Assembly: GCA_023374025.1 (NCBI GenBank)
Contig: SIJG01000107.1
Coordinates: 1-64,000, forward strand
Length of the DNA: 64,000 bases
Direction: 5' to 3'
From: Heterodera schachtii
Lineage: Eukaryota; Nematoda; Chromadorea; Rhabditida; Heteroderidae
In this document: positions 32,678 through 41,175 of the stretch, one piece after another
Position numbering within the stretch: position 1 is the first letter of the stretch
Layout of the letters: each line of letters opens with the position of its first letter
Program-made: the position numbers and the translations under genes
Notes under the pieces: generated by a model
The model's input: the letters and a program-made list of their open reading frames with translations, nothing else
Database searches by the model: none
What the model was told of the DNA's origin: nothing

Positions 32678-35434
32678 CTCGGGGCGGGAGAAGGCAGGGG
32701 GGTCACTTCCTTCATTCACGCAGAGCTGAAGTATTGCGCGGCAAAATGTTTCCAACGATAGAAACAAAGTTGCGAGGGTTGGGTTCCATTCTCCCACCAG
32801 CTGAGCGAGACCAAAAAAATGGTCCGTCTCTTGACTCATTCGCCGCAGAAATTCACGGCGAATCGCAGATGGAACATGAATTGGCGGAATGAATTCGATG
32901 GGAAAAGGCAGGTTTGTCAGTGGTGTTCGTGGTTGCTGCTGTTGCATTGACTGAATTGGCCTGGGTCGGAAGTAAGGAGCGGCACGTTCTCGGCGGCATG
33001 AATCAGTAGGTACAGGCCGCGCAATTCGTCCATCCCAATTTCGAATCGCTTTTCCGTATTTGCCACATTGGATCGAGGAACAGGAAGGGGCATACGAAGC
33101 ACTGACATTTGAGTTGCCAATGTTGTTTGCCGAAGTGGACGGTCTTTGATCAAGTGGCACATTTGGGTTGCCAATGTTGTTTGCCGCAGTGGTCGGTTGT
33201 TGATCAAGTGGCACATTTGGGGGCAATTGTTGGACCTTCAACATTATTTTAGGAGGTGGTAAAAAACGATGAATTTGAGCCCAATTTAGCAAATCCAAAT
33301 TTGTCGGAATTGGCAATTGTCCCGTCGTACCCGTTTTTTCTACCACACATTGTACATTTGTATTCACAATTGGATTTTCAATGATACCCCGCACTTGGTG
33401 ATCCGATTCCGAAATTGGCACACCCGGTACTGTATCGGTTACTGGACTCACTTCTTGGTTAATTATACCAGTATTCACGGCAACCATGTTTAGACCCGAA
33501 GTGGACTCAGCCGTCTCAATCTGTTGCAAATCTCTTAGCTCACTTTGCCATTGTTGCATTTCGAAGTCTTCGAAATCATCGGCACTTTCACTTGGTACCT
33601 TTTGCCCGTTTGGTTGTCTGTCCATTCCATGAACCCCATTTAACAATGCCAAGGTACAAATTGCCAAGCACACAAAGTTGAGAACAGCCTTGAATTTACC
33701 CTTTCCAATTATTTTCAACTCATTTTCACCCATATTTTTGAATTCTAAGACCCATTCCCGACTCGAATTGTTGTCCAAGTGTACTGTAATTCGGTTTTCA
33801 CATTCAGTAACTCCCTCATTGCCAAGACCCATTTGTGGCATTATTTCCATATCCGATTTATCCATTTCCAATTTGAAAAAATCTTCAAAATAATCCAACT
33901 CATCTTGGTACCCTTGAAATACAAGTCCTCCCAATGGGTAATAATGACCATTCATAAGGAGTGTAGGGCCAATTGTAGACCCAATGACCCCGTTTAGTCT
34001 CAGAATTTGGAGTGCAAATATATGACTTGGGACCCGAGGTCTCAACCCAAAATTAGGCCGGTCACCCAAAATTAAAAATTCCGGCCCATTCAAAATATCG
34101 TAAACCCCTTTTTCGCAGCGGTAGAGCAGTCTGGCACCATTTTTTATTGCCAGTTTGGTGTGTTTGGTTAAGAGTTTTCGGTAGAAGTGTTGTTGTAGAT
34201 AATTTCCGATGTCTCTCTTTGCACATGCCAGAATTTGGGAAGCAAATTTCAAAAAATCCATTTTTTCCGAAGGCATTTTTACAAAATAAATTTTAAATAT
34301 TTGGGAATATGATTGGTTTGAATGTGCCTTATGGTCTTCCATCGTTCCTTTATATATCCCAATTTTTATTCGCACTCTTTGACCCTTTATCCCTGAATCA
34401 TTTATGCTCTCGATGCAATGCATCCCTCCGCTGACAGCGGGAATTGAAATGACTAAAATTAAAATGCCGATTATGAATCTGTACCCATTGAAAATTGGAA
34501 TCATAAGCCAAAAAATATAAATGACACCGATTGCAAAAATTGCAAAAATTATGATTAATATGTATAATTTAAAATTTTGAAATGGATTTAAAAATAATTT
34601 CCAATTAAATTGGAAAAGATCTTCCCAATTAAGTCCGAACCCATTAGTATTTTCTAAGATTTCTGAATTTCTTACCTGATATTTCCGTTCATTCCCAGGT
34701 ATATACATTAATTCGCCTTTAATTTTTAAACTCGTTTTTCCTCCTGGGCATATAACTTCACAATCCATATTAATTTTCGACTTTGTAAATGGTAACACAT
34801 CAATTTGGTTTTCACCATTTTTATTGCATTTTGCCAAGAAAATCAAGTTTCCTGGGCATTTTATTTCAGCTATATTTGCACCCCAATTTGTTGAACATGT
34901 ATAATTAAGTCGTCCACCCGTGGTACATTCATAACAACCTTTCAATGGTGCCACTTGTTTGGCTTTACACAAATTACCCTCAATTTCTGTTACAATTTTT
35001 AATTTTTCAACTCTTACTAATAACTGGATAGGAGTATAAATTGTTTCACTCAAAATTGTATTTTTATCCTTTCTTAAATTCATTTTATCGGTTGTAAAAG
35101 GTAACTTTGGCTCGACCCTACCAAAAGTTGAGTCTTCACATTCACATTGTACCAACTCTTCTTCACTTTTTGTTCTATTAATCCAACACTCTTTACATGC
35201 ATCGGTATCCAAAATACACTCGAAATTTTGCGCACTATTTTCGTCATTGCATTTTAATTGAGTTCGTACTTCTTTTCCCGCATAGATTATATCTTTATCT
35301 GATATAATAAAATAATCATCTAGCAATGGCGCAATTGGCGGAGTCACTCCTTGCGGGGTAAACGCAATTTCTTGCCATTCTTCCGTTATCCCTGGATATA
35401 GTTTAAGTTTTTTCTTTTTTGTCATGTTTCCCAT
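32663..35434 (-). CDS. BEL envelope C-terminal part plus ~580-residue extension
   Basis: One open frame of 923 codons on the minus strand, the part of the envelope downstream of the gypsy insertion. The first ~330 residues are Cys-rich (for example GCYECTTGGRLNYTC) and end in hydrophobic segments (YILIIIFAIFAIGVIYIFW, then a second one). This resembles the C-terminal part of phlebovirus-type class II fusion glycoproteins described for nematode BEL elements such as Cer7 and Tas. The remaining ~580 residues have no family I recognise. They hold a further hydrophobic segment (VLNFVCLAICTLALLNGV), an acidic region, a doublet NVPLDQ-P-T/S-ANNIGN, and an Arg/Pro/Gln-rich end that stops inside the 3' LTR. 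The whole length is open, which suggests selection until recently. Confidence 0.75.
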   Translation of the reverse strand: MGNMTKKKKLKLYPGITEEWQEIAFTPQGVTPPIAPLLDDYFIISDKDIIYAGKEVRTQLKCNDENSAQNFECILDTDACKECWINRTKSEEELVQCECEDSTFGRVEPKLPFTTDKMNLRKDKNTILSETIYTPIQLLVRVEKLKIVTEIEGNLCKAKQVAPLKGCYECTTGGRLNYTCSTNWGANIAEIKCPGNLIFLAKCNKNGENQIDVLPFTKSKINMDCEVICPGGKTSLKIKGELMYIPGNERKYQVRNSEILENTNGFGLNWEDLFQFNWKLFLNPFQNFKLYILIIIFAIFAIGVIYIFWLMIPIFNGYRFIIGILILVISIPAVSGGMHCIESINDSGIKGQRVRIKIGIYKGTMEDHKAHSNQSYSQIFKIYFVKMPSEKMDFLKFASQILACAKRDIGNYLQQHFYRKLLTKHTKLAIKNGARLLYRCEKGVYDILNGPEFLILGDRPNFGLRPRVPSHIFALQILRLNGVIGSTIGPTLLMNGHYYPLGGLVFQGYQDELDYFEDFFKLEMDKSDMEIMPQMGLGNEGVTECENRITVHLDNNSSREWVLEFKNMGENELKIIGKGKFKAVLNFVCLAICTLALLNGVHGMDRQPNGQKVPSESADDFEDFEMQQWQSELRDLQQIETAESTSGLNMVAVNTGIINQEVSPVTDTVPGVPISESDHQVRGIIENPIVNTNVQCVVEKTGTTGQLPIPTNLDLLNWAQIHRFLPPPKIMLKVQQLPPNVPLDQQPTTAANNIGNPNVPLDQRPSTSANNIGNSNVSASYAPSCSSIQCGKYGKAIRNWDGRIARPVPTDSCRRERAAPYFRPRPIQSMQQQQPRTPLTNLPFPIEFIPPIHVPSAIRREFLRRMSQETDHFFGLAQLVGEWNPTLATLFLSLETFCRAILQLCVNEGSDPPAFSRPECRRR

Positions 35435-35482
35435 TTTTAACTCTGCTTCCGCTTGAATTTCATAATCCCAATTAATACAACG

Positions 35483-35703
35483 TGTTGTGTCCGAACCAAC
35501 AGATTGAATAAAGACAAATATTTATTTGGAGAACAAATAATATAATAAATGGTCAAGGCGAAGGGAAAATGCAATTGGGAGAAAATGACAGAATGAACGA
35601 GGGAGGGAGGGAAGGCATCGCTTATATGTGGGAAGGAACAGTGCCTAAGGGAAAGGAGTGAACAAAGTTCACTCCACTTATTGATTGGTCTCTCAACACC
35701 ACA
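35483..35703 (-). repeat. gypsy 3' LTR
   Basis: 221 bp, identical by eye to 40350-40570. 3' LTR in the minus orientation. Confidence 0.95.
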
Positions 35704-35729
35704 TTCGTCCCTCCTTCTTGAAGCCGTGA

Positions 35730-38700
35730 TCAGGCCGAGGGGTCGAAGATCTGCGTCTTCTTGCGCTTCCGCGTTGACCGTCGGGGTTCAGTGTTGGCCT
35801 GCTGTTGTGGCTGCTCCTGTTGCGGCTGTTCTTCCGGTGGTGGCGGCAGCTGTTCGTCGTCCGTCTCTTCGATCGGCACTTCGTCTTCTGACAATGAGTC
35901 CGAATTGTCCAGGCTTTCCAAATCCGAATAGCCCGAATTCTGATCAGTCAAATTCTCTTTCAACTGATCGAAATGCCTTTTCCAAATTCCTCTCGCCGTT
36001 CGAACGAGGAACATGGCCGTGCCAATTTTTCGGGTGATTTGTCCTTGGATCCATTTTGATCCGTCGCGATAATTTCTCGCGTAAACTCTTTGGTTTACCT
36101 CGAAATTTTTTCTCGCATTGGTCCCACGGTCGAAATTCCTTTTCATTCGTTCCGTGTAGGACCTTTTTGGCGTTTTGGCTCTTTCAACTTCATTCGCCGC
36201 TGTTGGTTTAATCAAATCCAACAAGGTTCGAAGCCTGCGGCCGAGGAGAATTTCCGATGGGGCCAATTCCGTTGCTGGGTGCGGCGTGACACGGTACTTC
36301 AGGAGAAATTGAGACAAGGCAATTTCTTGCTTCATCCCCTCCTTTTGAAGTTTGTTCATGCCTTGCTTGAAAGTTTGAACAAATCTTTCAGCAGCACCAT
36401 TCGACTTTGGATTGTAAGGTGCGATCAACGTGTGGACAATTCCCCGTGATTGGCAATAATCACCGAATTCTTTCGAGCTAAATTGCGGTCCGTTATCGGA
36501 AACAATTTGCTCGGGAAGTCCATGCGCTGTGAAGACAATCCTTAGCGCCTCAATCGTGGCTAACGCCGTTGTTGTTCGCATTCTGACCACTTCAGGCCAT
36601 TTGCTTTTGGCATCCATGATGATCAGCCACATTGATCCCCAAAATGGTCCGCAGAAATCGATGTGTATTCGTTGCCACGGTCGTTCCGGTGATTCCCACG
36701 GGTGCAATGGCACTTTCCGCTCATCCGGCGCCTCTTCTTGGCAAATTTTGCATCTTTTTCGGATCATTTCGATTTCCTTGTCAATGCCTGGCCACCACAT
36801 CTTCTGACGTGCCAGGGCCTTCATTCTGACCATCCCTGGGTGGGTCGCGTGCAAAATTTCCAACATTTTTGTGCGAAACTTTGACGGAATAACTGTCCGA
36901 TTTCCAAACATGATGCACCCTTCCAGTAAGGCGAGCTCATTTCGGATGACATGAAAACTTTTTAGTCCTTCTTCGACTTTTTGTGGCCATCCTTTTTCGA
37001 TGAATTCTCGCACTTTTTGAAGAATTCCATCCTTTTTCACTTCTTTTGCGATGACACTGACTGTTACCGGCAAGCACGAAATATTTTCGGCTTGAACTTG
37101 CTGGACTTCCAATCCAACGTGGTCGATTCTTGTCTCTTCCGGACACGGCAGTCGTGACAAACCGTCTGCATTGCCAAATTCTTTGGTCGAACAGTACACA
37201 ACTTCAAAGTCGAAGTTCATCAATGTCAGTGACCATCGATGAAGTCGTTTAGCCGCCACAATCGGGAGCTCACCTTTTGGCCCAAAAATCTTTTTCAGTG
37301 GCTCGTGGTCTGTTTGAAGTACGAACTTTCGGCCGTACAAGTACTGCTTGAATTTGTCGACTCCGAAAATGATCGCCCTCGCTTCTTTTTCAATCTGCGA
37401 GTAATTGCGCTCCGACGAATTTAGCGTTCGGGAGGCATATGCAATCACACCAACTTTTCCTTTTTCATCTTTATGAAAAATTACCGCTCCAACTCCATAG
37501 TCGGATGCATCTGCGGCCAGAAAAAGTGGTTTTTGCGGGTCGTAATGGACCAAAACTTCGGTTGATGTCAAAACCGTTTTGATTCCATCGAATGCCTTTT
37601 GTTGGCTCTTTGTCCATGTCCATTTGGCATCGTTCCGCCTCAATTCATTGAGCGGTTCCGATAGAGTTGCCAGGGATGGCACAAATTTTCCATAATAATT
37701 CACCATTCCCAGAAATGACTGCAGCTCTTTCAGATTTTTCGGCTCAGGCATTTTCAAAATTGCCTCAATTTTGCCAGGTGATGCATGCAAACCTTTTTTG
37801 TCCACAATGTGTCCCAAATATTCGATTTCCGGTTTGAGGAACTCACATTTTTCACGCTTGACTCGGAGTCCGTTCTCAGACAACCGTTTAAGAACCTGAT
37901 CGATTCTTTTGATGTGTTGCTGATCAGTGGCTGCTGTGATCAGAATATCATCCAGATAAACTGCCACGCCATCAATGCCCTGCAGAACTTCTTCCATTAC
38001 TTGTTGAAAAATTGCGGGTGCCGAAGCAACTCCGAATGGCAATCGAGCGAAGTGGAAAAGTCCTTTGTGCGTGCAAATCGTGAGACAACTTTTGGCCTTT
38101 TCGTCAAGCAAAAGTTGTAGATATGCATCCTTCAAATCGATTTTCGTGAATTTTTCGCCACCATTCAAGATGCTGAACAGCTCCTCGGGGCGTGGAAGAG
38201 GGTATTGATGCACATCCAACCAAGGATTTACCGTGACTTTATAGTCAAAGCACAGCCGCAGCTTGCCATTTGCCTTTGGCACAATGACCAGAGGAGTGGC
38301 CCATTCACTGGTTGCCACTGGCTCGATGATTTTCTCCGCCTGCCATTGGTCCAAAACTTTTTCAACTTCATTCCGAAGTGAAAATGGCACTGGTCTCGGC
38401 TTGCATCGCTTCGGTTGGCATCCCTCTTTGAATTTCAGCGATGCCATCTTTTTGCATCGTCCGACACCGTCTTGGAAAACCTCCGGATATTGGGCCAAAC
38501 ATGCTTCCAATTCCTTTTTGTTTTCCACGGCACGAATTGCCGGAATTCCGAAGGCTCGGTTCAAATCGACTTTCAGTCCCATGATCAAATCGCGGCCGCA
38601 CAAATTCTTGTGCTTACCACCAATGACATGAATTTTGGATTCAATCGTTCTTCCTTCATGCGTCACTTTCACGGTTGCTTTTCCCAAAATGCCACCGATG

Positions 38701-39710
38701 GATTTTCCGCCATAGGCCACCAATCCTTGAGATGGTTCCAGTTTTGGCCTGCCGATGCGTTTCCAATCAATCTCGTCAATCACTGTGACGTCCGCACCGC
38801 TGTCCAACTCAAACTCCAACTTTCCATTGTGGATGTTGAGTTGGATGAAACCAGGATCGGCAGAAATTCCCTTGATTTCGTGAATGACGCTGACATTTGA
38901 ACATTCAATGTTCTTGATTTGTCGTCCGTTGGTCCCTGGCTTTTGACCAAATTGTTGACCAAAGTTGGCATTACCGTCTCTGTTTTTGCTTTTGCAACCA
39001 ACGGCCCAATGCCCAACTTTTCCGCATTTGCGGCATGTCGAATTCTGGTTCGGGCACATATTTGCAAAATGTCCCGGTTTTCCGCACCGAAAGCAACTTC
39101 TCGTGCTTTTCGTCGGCGTTCTTGGTCCTCTTTGCTGAGTGCCAACTTTCGCGACCTCCGGCATGGCATTTGAGCCAATTGCTTGAGCATCCAAATTAGA
39201 CTGCTCCAACAAAACGGCTGATTCGACGGCATCCTTGAACTTCAGGTCCTTGTCGCCCTTTTTGATCAATTCCACCCGAATTGAATCATTGGAGATGCCA
39301 TTAATAAATAACGCGCAAAGACACATGTCAATGCTGTCGCGGCTCCATTCAGCCTTCGCGATCAAACTTCGCAATTGGACTGAGTAGTCCCTTATCGATT
39401 GCCCTGTCTGCTGCTTTGCTGAAAACAATTCATGCCTGCACGCGGCAATCGATTTTGCTTCGCCGAATCGTTCCACCATCAACTTTTCAATTTCGGCAAG
39501 GTCCATTGTTCGGACATCCTCAGGCTGTGCCATTCGCCGAAGCTCTTCATACACCTGACCCATTTCGGTGAACAGGAGCAGACGCTTTGTTGCCACATCG
39601 GTCACGCCTTTAAGCTGGATGAAAAATTCGAACCGTTCCCACCAAGTTGCCCAGCACATCTCTGGCAAAAATGGTCCGGGTCCTTTTCCGACCTTTGTTA
39701 CCGCTGCCAT
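35730..39710 (-). CDS. gypsy Gag-Pol polyprotein
   Basis: 1326 codons without interruption from the ATG at 39710. Frame continues 19 codons further upstream without an ATG. In order: a Gag-like domain; two CCHC knuckles (CFRCGKPGHFANMC and CRKCGKVGHWAVGC); an aspartic protease (LDSGADVTVID); reverse transcriptase with YLDDILIT; RNase H with ADASDYGVG and TDHEPL; an HHCC integrase zinc domain (HATHPGMVRMKAL...CKICQ); the DDE core (IDFCGPF, SDNGPQFSS, AAERFVQTFKQG); and a C-terminal tail with an acidic, Pro/Gln-rich and finally basic segment. All catalytic motifs are intact. Gag and Pol are fused in one frame, as in several Ty3/gypsy lineages of nematodes. Confidence 0.97.
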   Translation of the reverse strand: MAAVTKVGKGPGPFLPEMCWATWWERFEFFIQLKGVTDVATKRLLLFTEMGQVYEELRRMAQPEDVRTMDLAEIEKLMVERFGEAKSIAACRHELFSAKQQTGQSIRDYSVQLRSLIAKAEWSRDSIDMCLCALFINGISNDSIRVELIKKGDKDLKFKDAVESAVLLEQSNLDAQAIGSNAMPEVAKVGTQQRGPRTPTKSTRSCFRCGKPGHFANMCPNQNSTCRKCGKVGHWAVGCKSKNRDGNANFGQQFGQKPGTNGRQIKNIECSNVSVIHEIKGISADPGFIQLNIHNGKLEFELDSGADVTVIDEIDWKRIGRPKLEPSQGLVAYGGKSIGGILGKATVKVTHEGRTIESKIHVIGGKHKNLCGRDLIMGLKVDLNRAFGIPAIRAVENKKELEACLAQYPEVFQDGVGRCKKMASLKFKEGCQPKRCKPRPVPFSLRNEVEKVLDQWQAEKIIEPVATSEWATPLVIVPKANGKLRLCFDYKVTVNPWLDVHQYPLPRPEELFSILNGGEKFTKIDLKDAYLQLLLDEKAKSCLTICTHKGLFHFARLPFGVASAPAIFQQVMEEVLQGIDGVAVYLDDILITAATDQQHIKRIDQVLKRLSENGLRVKREKCEFLKPEIEYLGHIVDKKGLHASPGKIEAILKMPEPKNLKELQSFLGMVNYYGKFVPSLATLSEPLNELRRNDAKWTWTKSQQKAFDGIKTVLTSTEVLVHYDPQKPLFLAADASDYGVGAVIFHKDEKGKVGVIAYASRTLNSSERNYSQIEKEARAIIFGVDKFKQYLYGRKFVLQTDHEPLKKIFGPKGELPIVAAKRLHRWSLTLMNFDFEVVYCSTKEFGNADGLSRLPCPEETRIDHVGLEVQQVQAENISCLPVTVSVIAKEVKKDGILQKVREFIEKGWPQKVEEGLKSFHVIRNELALLEGCIMFGNRTVIPSKFRTKMLEILHATHPGMVRMKALARQKMWWPGIDKEIEMIRKRCKICQEEAPDERKVPLHPWESPERPWQRIHIDFCGPFWGSMWLIIMDAKSKWPEVVRMRTTTALATIEALRIVFTAHGLPEQIVSDNGPQFSSKEFGDYCQSRGIVHTLIAPYNPKSNGAAERFVQTFKQGMNKLQKEGMKQEIALSQFLLKYRVTPHPATELAPSEILLGRRLRTLLDLIKPTAANEVERAKTPKRSYTERMKRNFDRGTNARKNFEVNQRVYARNYRDGSKWIQGQITRKIGTAMFLVRTARGIWKRHFDQLKENLTDQNSGYSDLESLDNSDSLSEDEVPIEETDDEQLPPPPEEQPQQEQPQQQANTEPRRSTRKRKKTQIFDPSA

Positions 39711-39767
39711 TCTTTCACTTTTCTTAATTTGTCCCACTCGGATCAAATTCAAGATGCTCCTGATCAA

Positions 39768-40285
39768 CTGTAATCCGACTTGGATTTACAGCGATGTCAA
39801 TTGTTCTCCGAACCGGATTAACAATGAAAGTTGGTGCTGGTTAACTGTTATTCAACTCGAATTAACAGTGAGAGTTAATTGTTATCCTTCCCGGATTAAC
39901 AATTAAATTCGACGATGTTCAGCTGTTATCCAACTCGGATTAACACTGATAAAGGATTGTTATCCGTCCCGGATTAACAATCACAATCGATGACGGCCAC
40001 TGTTATCCAACTCGGATTAACAATGCCACTCAGCTTCAGCCTTGCCTTCCAATCAAATTTTCCTCTTGCTCTATTCGGCCTCGATCAAAAAATTGCAATT
40101 GTTATCCGTCCCGGATTAACAATTCAATTGCACCAAATTCGTCGCTGGCTGTTATCCGTCCTGGATTAACACCAGAATTTGAGAGTGCCACCACCTGGGT
40201 GAACAGCTATTCCAACTCGGAATTAGCTTTCTCTCTTTTTCGACGATTTTGAAATTGCTATTCCGTCTCGGAATTAGCAAAACAA
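39768..40285. repeat. Eleven imperfect palindromes in the gypsy leader
   Basis: Eleven copies of a 22-24-bp imperfect palindrome, consensus TGTTATCC-G/A-T/A-C-TCGGATTAACA, lie between the 5' LTR and gag. They sit near 39768, 39800, 39846, 39878, 39923, 39957, 40002, 40098, 40150, 40205 and 40256. The flanking base pairs vary in compensating fashion (CTG...CAG, TTG...CAA, GCT...AGC). The centre alternates between GTCCCGG and AACTCGG forms. This is far too regular for chance. Confidence 0.85.
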
Positions 40286-40327
40286 ATTTGTTGATGCTTT
40301 TGCTCAGCTCCGCTTCAGTTCGTCTTT

Positions 40328-40346
40328 GCTCTGTGACTGCGCCAAA
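40328..40346 (-). other. gypsy primer-binding site
   Basis: Reading the minus strand, the 5' LTR ends in CA at 40350. A few bases later comes TGGCGCAGTCACAGAGC, which starts with TGG as expected for pairing to a tRNA CCA end. The matching tRNA is not identified. Confidence 0.5.
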
Positions 40347-40349
40347 ATC

Positions 40350-40570
40350 TGTTGTGTCCGAACCAACAGATTGAATAAAGACAAATATTTATTTGGAGAA
40401 CAAATAATATAATAAATGGTCAAGGCGAAGGGAAAATGCAATTGGGAGAAAATGACAGAATGAACGAGGGAGGGAGGGAAGGCATCGCTTATATGTGGGA
40501 AGGAACAGTGCCTAAGGGAAAGGAGTGAACAAAGTTCACTCCACTTATTGATTGGTCTCTCAACACCACA
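40350..40570 (-). repeat. gypsy 5' LTR
   Basis: 221 bp, identical by eye to 35483-35703. 5' LTR in the minus orientation. Confidence 0.95.
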
Positions 40571-41175
40571 CAACGTACTTGTTTCCATACTGTATTTGTA
40601 CTTGGTACCGCAATTATTTTATAAAAGAAGCATTCATTTATACCCAGTGATGGTAAAGCACATTTTGAACCCCAAATTGACTCTCCCTCCATACAATAAG
40701 TATTGCCAGGATAATTCCAATAATTTTTTAATTCGCTTAGTTTTTCACTTAGTCGGATGTTTGCGCATCTCCCTTTTTTGCATGACCCCATCGTAGGGCA
40801 CCTTCTTGCTGATTTAACTTTTATTTTATATTCCCTTAGCCAAGCAACTGTCTCTTGGACACATTTTAATGTTAATGATTTTAGTCTGACTTTAATTGAA
40901 CCTTTTACTTGACCCTTAACATTTTTCAATGCTAATGTTATCTCTTGACCCGCTGGTAGGATTGTCATTTCTGCAGCTCCCCTAACCCGACACAAAGTGC
41001 CATTAGAGTTTTTAATACAATCTTCAGATGATGCTTGAATTACTGCTACTTCAGCCCCAGCATTAACATATTTAATCGATATATGATGATTATTAACATA
41101 AATAACATTGTAGAACCCATTTTGGTACTTAGACTCAACCTTTTTAATCTCCGATTTCTCTTTTTCTTTATCCAC
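40571..41175 (-). CDS. BEL envelope, central part, cut by the gypsy insertion
   Basis: An open frame of about 200 codons upstream of the gypsy insertion, in a different frame from the preceding pol frame and overlapping it by about 130 nt. It is Cys-rich (SSEDCIKN, TLCRVRGAAEM, ARRCPTMGSCKKGRC) and resembles the N-terminal half of a phlebovirus-G2-like class II fusion protein. The frame resumes beyond the gypsy element at 35482. No reconstruction is given. How the overlapping frame is expressed (splicing or frameshifting) is not known. Confidence 0.7.

Larger units (their letters stand above)
35483..40570 (-). mobile_element. Ty3/gypsy LTR retrotransposon, apparently intact
   Basis: LTRs at 35483-35703 and 40350-40570 (221 bp, TGTTGTG...CACCACA) look identical. 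They are flanked by the 5-bp duplication CAACG (35478-35482 and 40571-40575). A single long gag-pol frame is uninterrupted, and there is no third frame for an envelope. Inserted inside the BEL envelope in the same orientation. Identical LTRs and an intact frame suggest a very young, possibly mobile copy. Confidence 0.95.

Noticed and set aside
35681..39906. Many plus-strand frames across the gypsy element
   Set aside because: Antisense shadows of the intact minus-strand polyprotein.
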